NCBI GenBank assembly: GCA_002842435.1
Contig: PHCX01000004.1
Coordinates: 244,209 to 308,208, forward strand
Length of the DNA stretch: 64,000 bases
Reading direction: 5' to 3'
Source of the DNA: Betaproteobacteria bacterium HGW-Betaproteobacteria-1
GTDB lineage: Bacteria; Pseudomonadota; Gammaproteobacteria; Burkholderiales; Methylophilaceae
Every line of letters starts with the position of its first letter. Positions within the stretch are counted from its first letter, which is position 1. The translations under genes were made by a program, and so were the position numbers. Of the stretch, positions 8,747 to 16,130 are shown piece after piece. The notes under the pieces are model-generated. The model saw nothing but the letters and a program-made list of their open reading frames with translations. It searched no databases and was not told the DNA's origin.

Positions 8747-9657
8747 ATGAATATCTCCGCTGGGTCGCAATCGGTCTGTGCGGCGATCTCGACCATGCCG
8801 GTCGGGCTGGTGACGTTGACTTCGGTCAGGTGTTCGCCGATGACGTCGAGGCCGACCAGGAACAATCCGTTCTCCTGCATGACCTGTCCGACGGTTTCGG
8901 CGATCTCGCGGTCGCGGTTGGTCAATGGTTGGGCCACGCCTTTTCCGCCGGCCGCCAGGTTGCCGCGAGTCTCGCCCGCTAGCGGGATGCGCGCCAGCGC
9001 ATAGGGCAGTGGTTTGCCGTCGACGAGGATGATGCGTTTGTCGCCATCGACGATTTGCGGCAGGTAGCGCTGCGCCATGATGGTGCGGCTGCCGTGTTCG
9101 GTAATGGTTTCGAGGATGACGCTGATGTTGGGGTCGTTGCGTGTCAGGCGGAAGATGCTGCTGCCGCCCATACCGTCCAGCGGCTTGACGACGATATCCT
9201 GATGTTCGGCCAGAAAGGCGCGTATCAGCGAGTGTTCACGCGTGACGATGAACTCCGGTGCGAATTGCGGAAAACGGGCAACGCCCAGTTTCTCGTTCCA
9301 GTCACGCAGGGAGATCGGGTCGTTGAACACGCGTGCGCCCTGGTCGGCTGCGATCTCCAGCAGATAGGTGCTATAGAGAAATTCGTTATCAAAGGGTGGG
9401 TCTTTGCGCATGATGACAGCGTCGAAACTTTCCGGCGCCGTTTCGTGTGCCTCACCGATCTCGTACCAGCTTTTACCTTCGATGAAGCGGAAGTCGTGGA
9501 CCATCAGTCGGGCCTGATCCTGACGCAGGAAAAGCCCGCCCTGTTCTGCTACAAACAGGCTGTGGCCGCGCTTGGAGGCAGCCCGCATGATGGCGAGGCT
9601 GCTGTCCTTGTAGGTGGCAAGACTGGCGAGCGGATCGAGGATAAAGGCAAGGCGCAT
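8695..9657 (-). CDS. gshB: Glutathione synthetase
   Basis: This 320-residue ATP-grasp enzyme joins gamma-glutamylcysteine and glycine to give glutathione. It starts MRLAFILDPL and shows the family blocks MRKDPPFDNEF, NEKLGVARFPQF, DIVVKPLDGMGGSSIFR, GDKRIILVDGKP and FLVGLDVIGEHLTEVNVTSPTG. The start at 9657 lies two bases after the gshA stop, so the two steps of glutathione synthesis are coupled. The normal end of the protein would be near MDALEQRL; the last ten residues (SATERTEKT tail) are read from the CTCTGTG repeat copy, an unusual but probably harmless extension. Confidence 0.95.
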   Translation of the reverse strand: MRLAFILDPLASLATYKDSSLAIMRAASKRGHSLFVAEQGGLFLRQDQARLMVHDFRFIEGKSWYEIGEAHETAPESFDAVIMRKDPPFDNEFLYSTYLLEIAADQGARVFNDPISLRDWNEKLGVARFPQFAPEFIVTREHSLIRAFLAEHQDIVVKPLDGMGGSSIFRLTRNDPNISVILETITEHGSRTIMAQRYLPQIVDGDKRIILVDGKPLPYALARIPLAGETRGNLAAGGKGVAQPLTNRDREIAETVGQVMQENGLFLVGLDVIGEHLTEVNVTSPTGMVEIAAQTDCDPAEIFMDALEQRLSATERTEKT

Positions 9658-9659
9658 GG

Positions 9660-10943
9660 TCAGGATTCGTTCAGCGGGTCGTTTTCTTCGAGTTCGATGG
9701 CGGCAGCCAGTAATGCCAGACGGGCGACCACGCCATAGGCATAGAAGCGGTTGGGTGTGGCATCGGGCGCGCGGTTGATGTCCGGCAACGAACAGCATGC
9801 CTCGAAGGCCAGCGGCACGAAATGCATACCGGGCGAATTGAGGTTCTCGTCGACGCCGCGGCCGGTATGCACGCGGTAGAAACCACCGACGACGAAGTGG
9901 TCCATCATGTAGACCACAGGTTCGGCAACCGCGTCGTTGATGCTTTCGAAGGTATAGACGCCTTCCTGGATGATGACCTCGGATACCTGCAGGCCTTCTT
10001 TCACTACGGACATCTTGTTGCGTTGCTTGCGGTTCAGGTCGCGCACATCTTCCGGGCTTTTCACCGTCATGATGCCCATGCCGTAGGTACCGGCATCGGC
10101 CTTGACGATGACAAAGGGCTCCTGATCCACGCCATATTGCTTGTATTTGGCGCTGATTTTTTCGAGCAGTCCTTCGACTTTGCTGGCCAGGCATTCTTCA
10201 CCGGTGCGGGCATGGAAATCGATCTGGCCGCAGGTTTCGAAATAGGGGTTGATCAGCCATTCGTCGATCTCCAGCATTTGCGCAAATTCGCCGACTACGC
10301 GATTGTAGGCATCAAAATGCTGCGACTTGCGCCGTGTAGACCAGCCGGCATGCAGCGGCGGAATCAGGTTCTGTTCGATATCCTTGAGGATATCGGGAAT
10401 GCCGCCCGAGAGGTCGTTATTGAGCAGTACCGCACAACTGTCGAAGCCATCCAGCACCAGCCGGTTGCCGACACGTTTGACCGGTTCCAGCAGGAGGACA
10501 TTGCCGTCCTGCAGGTCGAACTCGGTCGGTGCGGTGATTTCCGGATTGATGCTGCCGATGCGTACCTCCAGGCCGGCCTGCTGCAGGATGGTGCGCAATG
10601 CGGCAATGTTGCGCAGGTAGTAGGTATTGCGCGTGTGGTTTTCCGGAATCAGCAGCAGGCGATGCGCCTCCGGGCAGATTTTTTCCACTGCTGCCATGGC
10701 TGCCTGCACACACAAGGGCAGAAAATCCGGGTTGAGGTTGTTGAAGCCGCCGGGGAACAGATTGGTATCCACCGGCGCCAGTTTGAAACCAGAATTGCGC
10801 AGGTCGACAGAGGCGTAAAACGGGGAAGCATGCTCCAGCCACTGGCTGCGGAACCAGTGCTCGATGTTGGGCATGGCTTCCAGCATGCGTTTTTCCAGCG
10901 AGAGTAGCGGGCCGTTGAGTGCTGTCGTCAGGTGAGGAACCAT
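9660..10943 (-). CDS. gshA: Glutamate-cysteine ligase, Acidithiobacillus type
   Basis: This 427-residue protein belongs to the proteobacterial GshA family first noted in Thiobacillus ferrooxidans (GshA, Pfam GshA), not the E. coli type. Recognisable parts are LAPVDTNLFPGGFNNL, LIPENHTRNTYYLRNIA, FVIVKADAGTYGMGIMTV and FVVGGFYRVHTGRG. It ligates glutamate and cysteine with ATP, the first step of glutathione synthesis. gshB follows two bases downstream. A TAGAAT box (10974-10979, minus strand) 30 bp before the ATG is a candidate -10 element, and an intrinsic terminator at 11007-11030 separates the gene from upstream transcription, so gshAB is likely its own unit. Confidence 0.93.
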   Translation of the reverse strand: MVPHLTTALNGPLLSLEKRMLEAMPNIEHWFRSQWLEHASPFYASVDLRNSGFKLAPVDTNLFPGGFNNLNPDFLPLCVQAAMAAVEKICPEAHRLLLIPENHTRNTYYLRNIAALRTILQQAGLEVRIGSINPEITAPTEFDLQDGNVLLLEPVKRVGNRLVLDGFDSCAVLLNNDLSGGIPDILKDIEQNLIPPLHAGWSTRRKSQHFDAYNRVVGEFAQMLEIDEWLINPYFETCGQIDFHARTGEECLASKVEGLLEKISAKYKQYGVDQEPFVIVKADAGTYGMGIMTVKSPEDVRDLNRKQRNKMSVVKEGLQVSEVIIQEGVYTFESINDAVAEPVVYMMDHFVVGGFYRVHTGRGVDENLNSPGMHFVPLAFEACCSLPDINRAPDATPNRFYAYGVVARLALLAAAIELEENDPLNES

Positions 10944-11006
10944 GTGCAGAGACTTTAAGAAATCGATACGTGGATTCTAGCGTATATTGCGCCAGCAATG
11001 CGGGGC

Positions 11007-11030
11007 AAAAAAACGGGCGCTGAGCGCCCG
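11007..11030 (-). terminator. Strong intrinsic terminator
   Basis: Read on the minus strand, the 7-bp stem CGGGCGC/GCGCCCG with a TCA loop is followed by seven T residues. No coding sequence ends just before it: mgsC stops 244 bp upstream. It would end both the predicted small RNA and any read-through from the mgs genes. Confidence 0.9.
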
Positions 11031-11104
11031 AAAGAGGAGGAGATAAGATAGAAATCAAGCAGGCTATGTTCGAGGGTCATGCAACCGGTTGAGCAAGGTG
11101 CTTG
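11007..11104 (-). ncRNA. Predicted sigma54-dependent small RNA (about 98 nt)
   Basis: A perfect sigma54 promoter sets transcription to begin near 11104 (range 11103-11106), and the intrinsic terminator ends it at 11007. No credible ORF lies between. The 5' part folds into a stem: a perfect 10-bp inverted repeat (TGCTTGATTT at 11099-11108 with its complement at 11052-11061) closes a loop holding CAACCGGTTG. A pyrimidine-rich single strand follows (minus strand of 11031-11050) containing CUCCUCCUCUUU, which could pair with Shine-Dalgarno sequences, and then the terminator stem. This is classic trans-acting small RNA architecture. By promoter type it resembles nitrogen-regulated small RNAs such as NrsZ of Pseudomonas, but no homology is claimed. 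It is not known to be expressed. Confidence 0.62.
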
Positions 11105-11114
11105 ATTTATATTA

Positions 11115-11131
11115 AGCAATAGCCGTGCCAA
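11115..11131 (-). promoter_or_regulatory. Sigma54 (-24/-12) promoter of the predicted small RNA
   Basis: The minus strand reads TTGGCACGGCTATTGCT, an exact match to the consensus YTGGCACG-N4-TTGCW. The -12 GC places the transcription start near 11104. It points away from mgsC and toward the terminator at 11007-11030. Confidence 0.8.
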
Positions 11132-11169
11132 GGGTGGACGGCATGAAAAGTGGTTTCTATGCCGCTATT

Positions 11170-11217
11170 CGCACCGATTGTTGAAAATGGCATTTAAAAA
11201 TGCACAAAGTTGGTGCT
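11170..11217. promoter_or_regulatory. NtrC-like enhancer sites upstream of the small RNA
   Basis: The site at 11201-11217, TGCACAAAGTTGGTGCT, matches the NtrC dyad TGCACC-N5-GGTGCA in 5 of 6 bases on each arm. A half site at 11170-11186 (cGCACC plus a poor right arm) is centred 31 bp away. The centres lie about 74 and 105 bp upstream of the predicted start, a normal enhancer distance. Confidence 0.6.
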
Positions 11218-11273
11218 TAAGCTGAGTTTCCCCAGCGGAATGGCAGGCATTGGTATGACAAACATTGCAAGCT

Positions 11274-12593
11274 TTAATACCTTTGCCCAGGAATCCAGTC
11301 GGTTCCTGCCAATGGCACTTTTGCCATTGCCGAGGCTTCCACCGTGAGTGCTACCAGGTCTTCTGGCTCCAGGTTGTGCAGGTGCGATTTGCCGCAGGCG
11401 CGGGCGATGACTTGTGCTTCCATGGTCATCACACTCAGGTAATTGGCCAGTCGCCTGCCTGCCATCACCGGGTCGATACGCTTCATCAGTTCCGGGTCCT
11501 GTGTGGTGATGCCGGCCGGGTCTCGCCCTTCATGCCAGTCGTCATAGGCGCCTGCAGTGGTTCCCAGTTTCCGGTATTCATCTTCCAACAGCGGGTCGTT
11601 GTCACCGATGGCAATCAGCGCTGCGCTGCCGATGGCAACTGCATCGGCGCCGAGAGCCAGGGCTTTGGCTACGTCTGCACCATTGCGGATTCCCCCGGAG
11701 ACTATCAGTTGCACCTTGCGGTGCATGCCAAGATCCTGCAGGGATTGCACTGCGGGGCGGATTGCTGCGAGTAATGGAATGCCGACATGCTCGATGAATA
11801 CTTCCTGCGTTGCGGCAGTTCCGCCCTGCATGCCGTCTAGAACGATGACATCGGCGCCGGCTTTGACGGCCAGTGCGACATCATAATAGGGTCTCGTTGC
11901 GCCGATCTTGACGTAAATTGGCTTTTCCCAGTCGGTGATTTCCCGCAGTTCGGCAATCTTGATTTCAAGATCGTCCGGTCCTGTCCAGTCCGGATGGCGA
12001 CAGGCGGAGCGTTGATCAATACCCTCCGGCAGGCAGCGCATATGTGCTACCCGCTCACTGATCTTCTGGCCGAGCAGCATGCCGCCACCGCCAGGTTTTG
12101 CGCCCTGGCCAATGACTACTTCAATGGCGTCGGCTTTGCGCAGGTCGTCCGGATTCATGCCGTAGCGTGAAGGCAGGTACTGATAGACCAGGATGGACGA
12201 ATGCCCGCGTTCTTCGGGTGTCATGCCGCCGTCGCCAGTGGTCGTGCTGGTGCCTGCGGCATTGGCGCCGCGTCCAAGCGATTCCTTGGCCGGGCCGGAA
12301 AGTGCGCCGAAGCTCATGCCGGCAATGGTCACCGGCGTTTTCAGGTGTATGGGTTTCTTGGCGAAACGAGTGCCCAGTACAACATCAGTTCCGCATTTCT
12401 CGCGGTAGCCTTCCAGCGGATAGCGGCTGACGGAAGCGCCGAGAAACAGCAGGTCGTCGAAATTCGGCAACTTTCTTTTGGCGCCACCGCCGCGGATATC
12501 ATAGATGCCGGTAGCTGCCGCACGGCGAATCTCGGAAATGCTGTGCGGATCAAATGTTGCAGAAAAGCGTGGCAGCGTTTGGGGTGTTTTCAT
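11274..12593 (-). CDS. mgsC: N-methylglutamate synthase subunit C (FMN-binding glutamate synthase-like)
   Basis: This 439-residue protein is the FMN-binding barrel of the glutamate synthase large subunit made as a separate chain. Motifs include AGMSFGALSGPAKESLGRGA, GEGA-like GQGAKPGGGGMLLG, LPEGIDQRSACRHPDW and VIVLDGMQGGTAATQEVF. In N-methylglutamate synthase it works with MgsA and MgsB to transfer the methylamine group of gamma-glutamylmethylamide and form N-methylglutamate. The ATG at 12593 follows the mgsB stop by one base; the longer upstream frame overlaps mgsB and is not used. It is the last gene of the mgd-gmaS-mgs operon. A glutamate synthase-like amidotransferase is the only alternative, made unlikely by the neighbours. 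Confidence 0.88.
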   Translation of the reverse strand: MKTPQTLPRFSATFDPHSISEIRRAAATGIYDIRGGGAKRKLPNFDDLLFLGASVSRYPLEGYREKCGTDVVLGTRFAKKPIHLKTPVTIAGMSFGALSGPAKESLGRGANAAGTSTTTGDGGMTPEERGHSSILVYQYLPSRYGMNPDDLRKADAIEVVIGQGAKPGGGGMLLGQKISERVAHMRCLPEGIDQRSACRHPDWTGPDDLEIKIAELREITDWEKPIYVKIGATRPYYDVALAVKAGADVIVLDGMQGGTAATQEVFIEHVGIPLLAAIRPAVQSLQDLGMHRKVQLIVSGGIRNGADVAKALALGADAVAIGSAALIAIGDNDPLLEDEYRKLGTTAGAYDDWHEGRDPAGITTQDPELMKRIDPVMAGRRLANYLSVMTMEAQVIARACGKSHLHNLEPEDLVALTVEASAMAKVPLAGTDWIPGQRY

Positions 12594-12594
12594 T

Positions 12595-13287
12595 TTAATA
12601 GGCTCCGGCATTGTCAACATGGAAGTTATAAAGCGTTCTGGCAGAACCGAAGAGCTTGAAACTGTCGGGGGAAATATCTGCATGTCCCGATTTCTCGAGC
12701 AGATCAACCAGAATCTTGCGGTCTGCTTCCTGCATTGGTTTTTCCTCGCAGTCCGCACCGAGGCTGTGCACTTTGCCGCGCACGAAGATGCGGGCTTCAT
12801 AGAGTGAATCGCCCAATGCCTCGCCTGCGTCGCCAAGAATGACCAGGTTGCCGGCCTGGGCCATGAAGGCCGAGAAGCTGCCGACTGAACCGCCAATGAC
12901 GATATCGGCGCCTTTAAGCGAGATGCCGCAGCGCAAACCGGCGTCGCCGTCGATTACCAATAGGCCGCCTTGCGCCGTTGCCCCGGCCGCATTGGAGGCA
13001 AATCCTTTGACATGCACCATGCCAGACATCATGTTTTCCGCGACACCTGTGCCGGCACTGCCCTCGATGGAGACTTTTGCCAGCTGGTTCATCCCGGCGG
13101 CATAGTAACCGGCATGGCCTTGTATGGTGACTTCGAGGTCAGCCTTGAGTCCGACGGCGATGTTGTGGGCGCCATTCGGGTTGGCAATAGTGACGGATTT
13201 GCCTTTCAGCGTTTCAGGAGCGCCATGCAGATACTGGTTAATCTCGCGCAATGGCGTGCTGTTGAGGTCGAAATTTATACTTTCCAT
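12595..13287 (-). CDS. mgsB: N-methylglutamate synthase subunit B (GXGXG domain)
   Basis: This 230-residue protein is the right-handed beta-helix domain (GXGXG) found at the C terminus of glutamate synthase, here a separate subunit. Repeating turns include GHAGYYAAGMNQLAKVSIEG, SAGTGVAENMMSGMVHVKG, GDAGLRCGISLKGADIVIGG and GDAGEALGDSLYEARIFVRG. The helix is structural and links the amidotransferase and FMN parts. A good Shine-Dalgarno (AAGGAGA) lies eight bases before the ATG at 13287, which sits inside the end of mgsA (13-bp overlap). The order mgsA-mgsB-mgsC matches known methylamine-utilising bacteria. Confidence 0.88.
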   Translation of the reverse strand: MESINFDLNSTPLREINQYLHGAPETLKGKSVTIANPNGAHNIAVGLKADLEVTIQGHAGYYAAGMNQLAKVSIEGSAGTGVAENMMSGMVHVKGFASNAAGATAQGGLLVIDGDAGLRCGISLKGADIVIGGSVGSFSAFMAQAGNLVILGDAGEALGDSLYEARIFVRGKVHSLGADCEEKPMQEADRKILVDLLEKSGHADISPDSFKLFGSARTLYNFHVDNAGAY

Positions 13288-14171
13288 ACATACATCTCCT
13301 TCGGCGATGGTTCGAACACCTTTGCATTTTTGATATCTGGCAAATGTGCGAGTGAGCGGAATTCCGAGGCGATCGCTACATAATCGTCATGTTCGGCGAC
13401 CACTGCGGGTTTGCAGGCAAATGGGTCGCGAATCAGTGCCAGCTGGTCTTTGGTGCCCATGAGCAGGGTGTAGAAGCCATCCAGTTCATCGAAACCTTTT
13501 TGCAAGGCTGTGCGCAGGTCGTCGCCCTCACGCATACGCCACTCCAGAAAACGGCAAGCAGCTTCGGTGTCATTATCGGTTTCGAAGACGATGCCTTCGC
13601 GTTCCAGTTTGCGTCTGATGCTGCAGGCATTGGAAAGCGAGCCGTTATGCACCAGGCACCAGTCCTCCCCTGCGGTGAATGGGTGAGCGTGAGCAGGGGT
13701 CACTGCAGATTCGGTTGCCATGCGCGTATGGCCGACCAGATGGGTGCCCTGAAACTGGCTGAAGTCGTAACGTGCGGCCACGTCGGCGGGTAATCCGGTG
13801 TCCTTGTATACATCGATGGCCCGGCCGACAGAGAGCAAATGCACATTGGGGTAGCGGGTTTTCAACCATGCCTTGATGTCCGCCGGAGGCAGGCTGGAGA
13901 CGATGATGGCGTGGTTGCCCTTGACATGAAGCTCCGGCTTGCCGCCGAGGCTCATGGCAAGTTCATCCGCCAGGCGTGGCCATTGGGCGGCCATTTCCGG
14001 GGAATAGAGATTGTATTTGCGCGCACTCTCCGCCACCGGTGGGGTAAATACCGCCATGCCGGCAGAGTCAGGGCCGCGTTCAGTCATGCCGATCAGCATC
14101 GGCATCATCAGCTCGCCTAGATGGGCGCGCATTGCAGGGTTTTTAACCAGTAAACCGACAATTCCACACAT
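13275..14171 (-). CDS. mgsA: N-methylglutamate synthase subunit A (class II glutamine amidotransferase fold)
   Basis: This 298-residue N-terminal nucleophile amidotransferase begins MCGIVGLL, so Cys2 becomes the catalytic N-terminal residue. MTERGPDSAGMAVF, GHTRMATESAVTPAHAHPF and LVHNGSLSN are the usual class II motifs. In the N-methylglutamate pathway this subunit releases methylamine from gamma-glutamylmethylamide within the complex. AGGAAAT precedes the ATG at 14171. The gene lies 60 bp after gmaS, and no promoter or terminator is seen in that gap, so it is read as one operon with mgd and gmaS. Confidence 0.88.
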   Translation of the reverse strand: MCGIVGLLVKNPAMRAHLGELMMPMLIGMTERGPDSAGMAVFTPPVAESARKYNLYSPEMAAQWPRLADELAMSLGGKPELHVKGNHAIIVSSLPPADIKAWLKTRYPNVHLLSVGRAIDVYKDTGLPADVAARYDFSQFQGTHLVGHTRMATESAVTPAHAHPFTAGEDWCLVHNGSLSNACSIRRKLEREGIVFETDNDTEAACRFLEWRMREGDDLRTALQKGFDELDGFYTLLMGTKDQLALIRDPFACKPAVVAEHDDYVAIASEFRSLAHLPDIKNAKVFEPSPKEMYVWKV

Positions 14172-14231
14172 AATATTTCCTATAAATGAAGTTACTTGAT
14201 TGCCTGAATCGATTGGGATAAAGCCGCCATT

Positions 14232-15566
14232 TCAATGGAATTCCAGGTAGCGGTTTACTTCCCAGTCTGAGACGTGGCGCATATAGTCCACCCACTCCAT
14301 GCGTTTCAGCATAAGGAATTCCTGGGTAAACCCGGCTCCCAATGCATCGCAGATCACGCTGTCTTTTTCCAGCGCATCGAGTGCCTCGTTGAGGTTCTGC
14401 GGCAGGATGCCGATCTTGTGTTTTTTCAGTTCCGCCGGACTGAAGTCGTAAAGGTTTTCGTCATGACCTTTGCCCGGCATCAATTCGCGCTTTACGCCGT
14501 CCAGCCCCGCGGCAATGACGGCGGCGGTTGCAAGGTAGGGGTTGCAGCTGCCGTCCGGCAGGCGCAGTTCCAGGCGTCCGTAGGGAATGCGTACCATGGT
14601 TGAGCGGTTGTTGTTGCCGTAGGAAATATAGGCCGGTGCCCAGGTCGCACCACTGAGGGAGCGCCCTACAACCAGCCGTTTATAGGAGTTCACTGTTGGT
14701 GCGGCAATCGCTGCCAGTGCTGGTGCATGGGCAAGGATGCCGGCGAGGAAATGGTAGCCAAGTTTGCTCAGGCCGAGGCCGGATGGGTCACTGTCGTCCT
14801 GGAACAAATTCGTTTTGCCATCGCTGATGGAGATATGCATGTGCATGCCGTTACCGGGCCGGTTGCTGAATGGTTTGGGCATGAACGAGCAGATCAGTCC
14901 CATCTCGTTGGCAATTTCGCTGGCTGCCATTTTGAACATGACGTATTGATCTGCGCTTTTCAGGCAATCGGTGTAGGTGTAGTTGACCTCGAACTGGCCA
15001 TTGGAGTCCTCGTGGTCGATCTGGTAAACATCCATGCCGACGGCTATCAGCGCTTCGGTCAGTTTTTCCAGAAAGGCGGAGTTGCGGCGTATGCCTTTGT
15101 AGTCGTAACAGGGTTTTTGCAGGGTATCGGTGAGATCGTAGGGATCGATATGGCCGTGTTCATCCTTGCGCAACAGCGAGAATTCCGGCTCAAGACCGGT
15201 GTTCATGGTCCAGCCCTGTTCTTCCAGGCGTTTGATCTGATGCTTGAGTATGACGCGTGAATCGTAATGATAGGGCTTGCCATTGACGTGACCGTCGCAG
15301 ACGATACGTGCATAGCCCGGCTGCCAGGGCACCAATCCGAGCGTGGAAAGATCGCCTACAGCCATGTAGTCCGGTCCGTTGGGCTGTATACCCATGCCCC
15401 AGATGGCGCCGCCGGCGAAACCTGCACCTGTGGTGAGAATGTCTTCCAGGTGCGACGCGGGTACAGCCTTGACTTTGGCTGCGCCATGGATATCCACAAA
15501 CTGGGCGAAAATATATTTCACCTGGTTCGTATCCAGGAATTTCCTGGCCTCTACAACTGAATTCAT
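14232..15566 (-). CDS. gmaS: Gamma-glutamylmethylamide synthetase (GlnT-type glutamine synthetase family)
   Basis: This 444-residue protein is a glutamine synthetase homologue of the short GlnT/GmaS class. It carries [41 protein letters not shown] and [20 protein letters not shown], covering the metal, glutamate and ATP sites. GmaS condenses glutamate and methylamine with ATP into gamma-glutamylmethylamide. The placement between mgdD and mgsA fixes the function as GmaS rather than ordinary glutamine synthetase. AAAGGGGAA precedes the ATG at 15566. The typical E. coli adenylylation loop (NLYDLPPEE) is not evident, which fits this class. Confidence 0.9.
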   Translation of the reverse strand: MNSVVEARKFLDTNQVKYIFAQFVDIHGAAKVKAVPASHLEDILTTGAGFAGGAIWGMGIQPNGPDYMAVGDLSTLGLVPWQPGYARIVCDGHVNGKPYHYDSRVILKHQIKRLEEQGWTMNTGLEPEFSLLRKDEHGHIDPYDLTDTLQKPCYDYKGIRRNSAFLEKLTEALIAVGMDVYQIDHEDSNGQFEVNYTYTDCLKSADQYVMFKMAASEIANEMGLICSFMPKPFSNRPGNGMHMHISISDGKTNLFQDDSDPSGLGLSKLGYHFLAGILAHAPALAAIAAPTVNSYKRLVVGRSLSGATWAPAYISYGNNNRSTMVRIPYGRLELRLPDGSCNPYLATAAVIAAGLDGVKRELMPGKGHDENLYDFSPAELKKHKIGILPQNLNEALDALEKDSVICDALGAGFTQEFLMLKRMEWVDYMRHVSDWEVNRYLEFH

Positions 15567-15596
15567 TGATTTCCCCTTTGGTAATGTCGATATGTT

Positions 15597-16130
15597 TCAG
15601 AATTCACTACAGAGCGGCGAGAAATCATCTGCAATTTCCCGCAATATTTCCCGCAGATAAGCGGCATAAGTGCCATCGCACCAGATCCGGTATGCCGGCA
15701 AATGACTGATGGTTTGGCGGGTGACAATGACTGGAATCCCGGCCAGCAGTGTCATGAACAATCCATCTTCTGCGAGCGATTGTTCACTCAAATCCAGCGC
15801 ACATACTTCTGAAAGCAGCGACATGATCCCTTCGCCGCCCAGCATGAACGCTGCGTCCGTTCGTGGTACGCGGTATACGCCAGCAGCCATAGGCTGGCTG
15901 GCTTCGGCAATCTGCGCAAAGAGCGGGTGTTGAACGGCACTTTCGAGTAAGTACTCGCTATGGCCAAGACGCAGAACTTTCAGCTGGTCATGCGTAATCA
16001 GCCAGGAATTCGGGTTGTCTGGCAATGCTATGCCCTGATCGGCCAGCCACTGCGCTGCTTGCGGGCCTTTGACGCCTGTGCGGTAAAGCTTGTCCGGAGT
16101 TTCAATGGTGATGCTGCGATGCGCGTTCAT
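15597..16130 (-). CDS. mgdD: N-methylglutamate dehydrogenase gamma-type subunit
   Basis: This 177-residue protein matches the gamma subunit of heterotetrameric sarcosine oxidases: a short aminomethyltransferase-related domain with LLESAVQHPLF, YRVPRTDAAFMLGG and VIVTRQTISHLPAYRIWCDGTYAAYL. It completes the four-chain enzyme with MgdA, MgdB and MgdC. The ATG at 16130 overlaps the mgdC stop as ATGA. The weak conservation of this subunit makes its own sequence only moderately diagnostic, but order and size agree. Confidence 0.85.
   Translation of the reverse strand: MNAHRSITIETPDKLYRTGVKGPQAAQWLADQGIALPDNPNSWLITHDQLKVLRLGHSEYLLESAVQHPLFAQIAEASQPMAAGVYRVPRTDAAFMLGGEGIMSLLSEVCALDLSEQSLAEDGLFMTLLAGIPVIVTRQTISHLPAYRIWCDGTYAAYLREILREIADDFSPLCSEF

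Noticed and set aside
9658..10194. Upstream extension of the gshB frame
   Set aside because: It runs inside gshA in another frame; the GshB family start MRLAFILDPL is at 9657 with coupling to gshA.
9822..10907. 361-codon open frame on the plus strand
   Set aside because: It is antisense to gshA, whose protein is clearly conserved; the translation has no recognisable motif and follows from codon bias on the other strand.
11031..11100. Plus-strand AGGAGG as a ribosome site for a small gene
   Set aside because: No start codon lies at a suitable distance, and the next ATG opens only an eight-codon frame; the minus-strand small RNA explains the sequence better.
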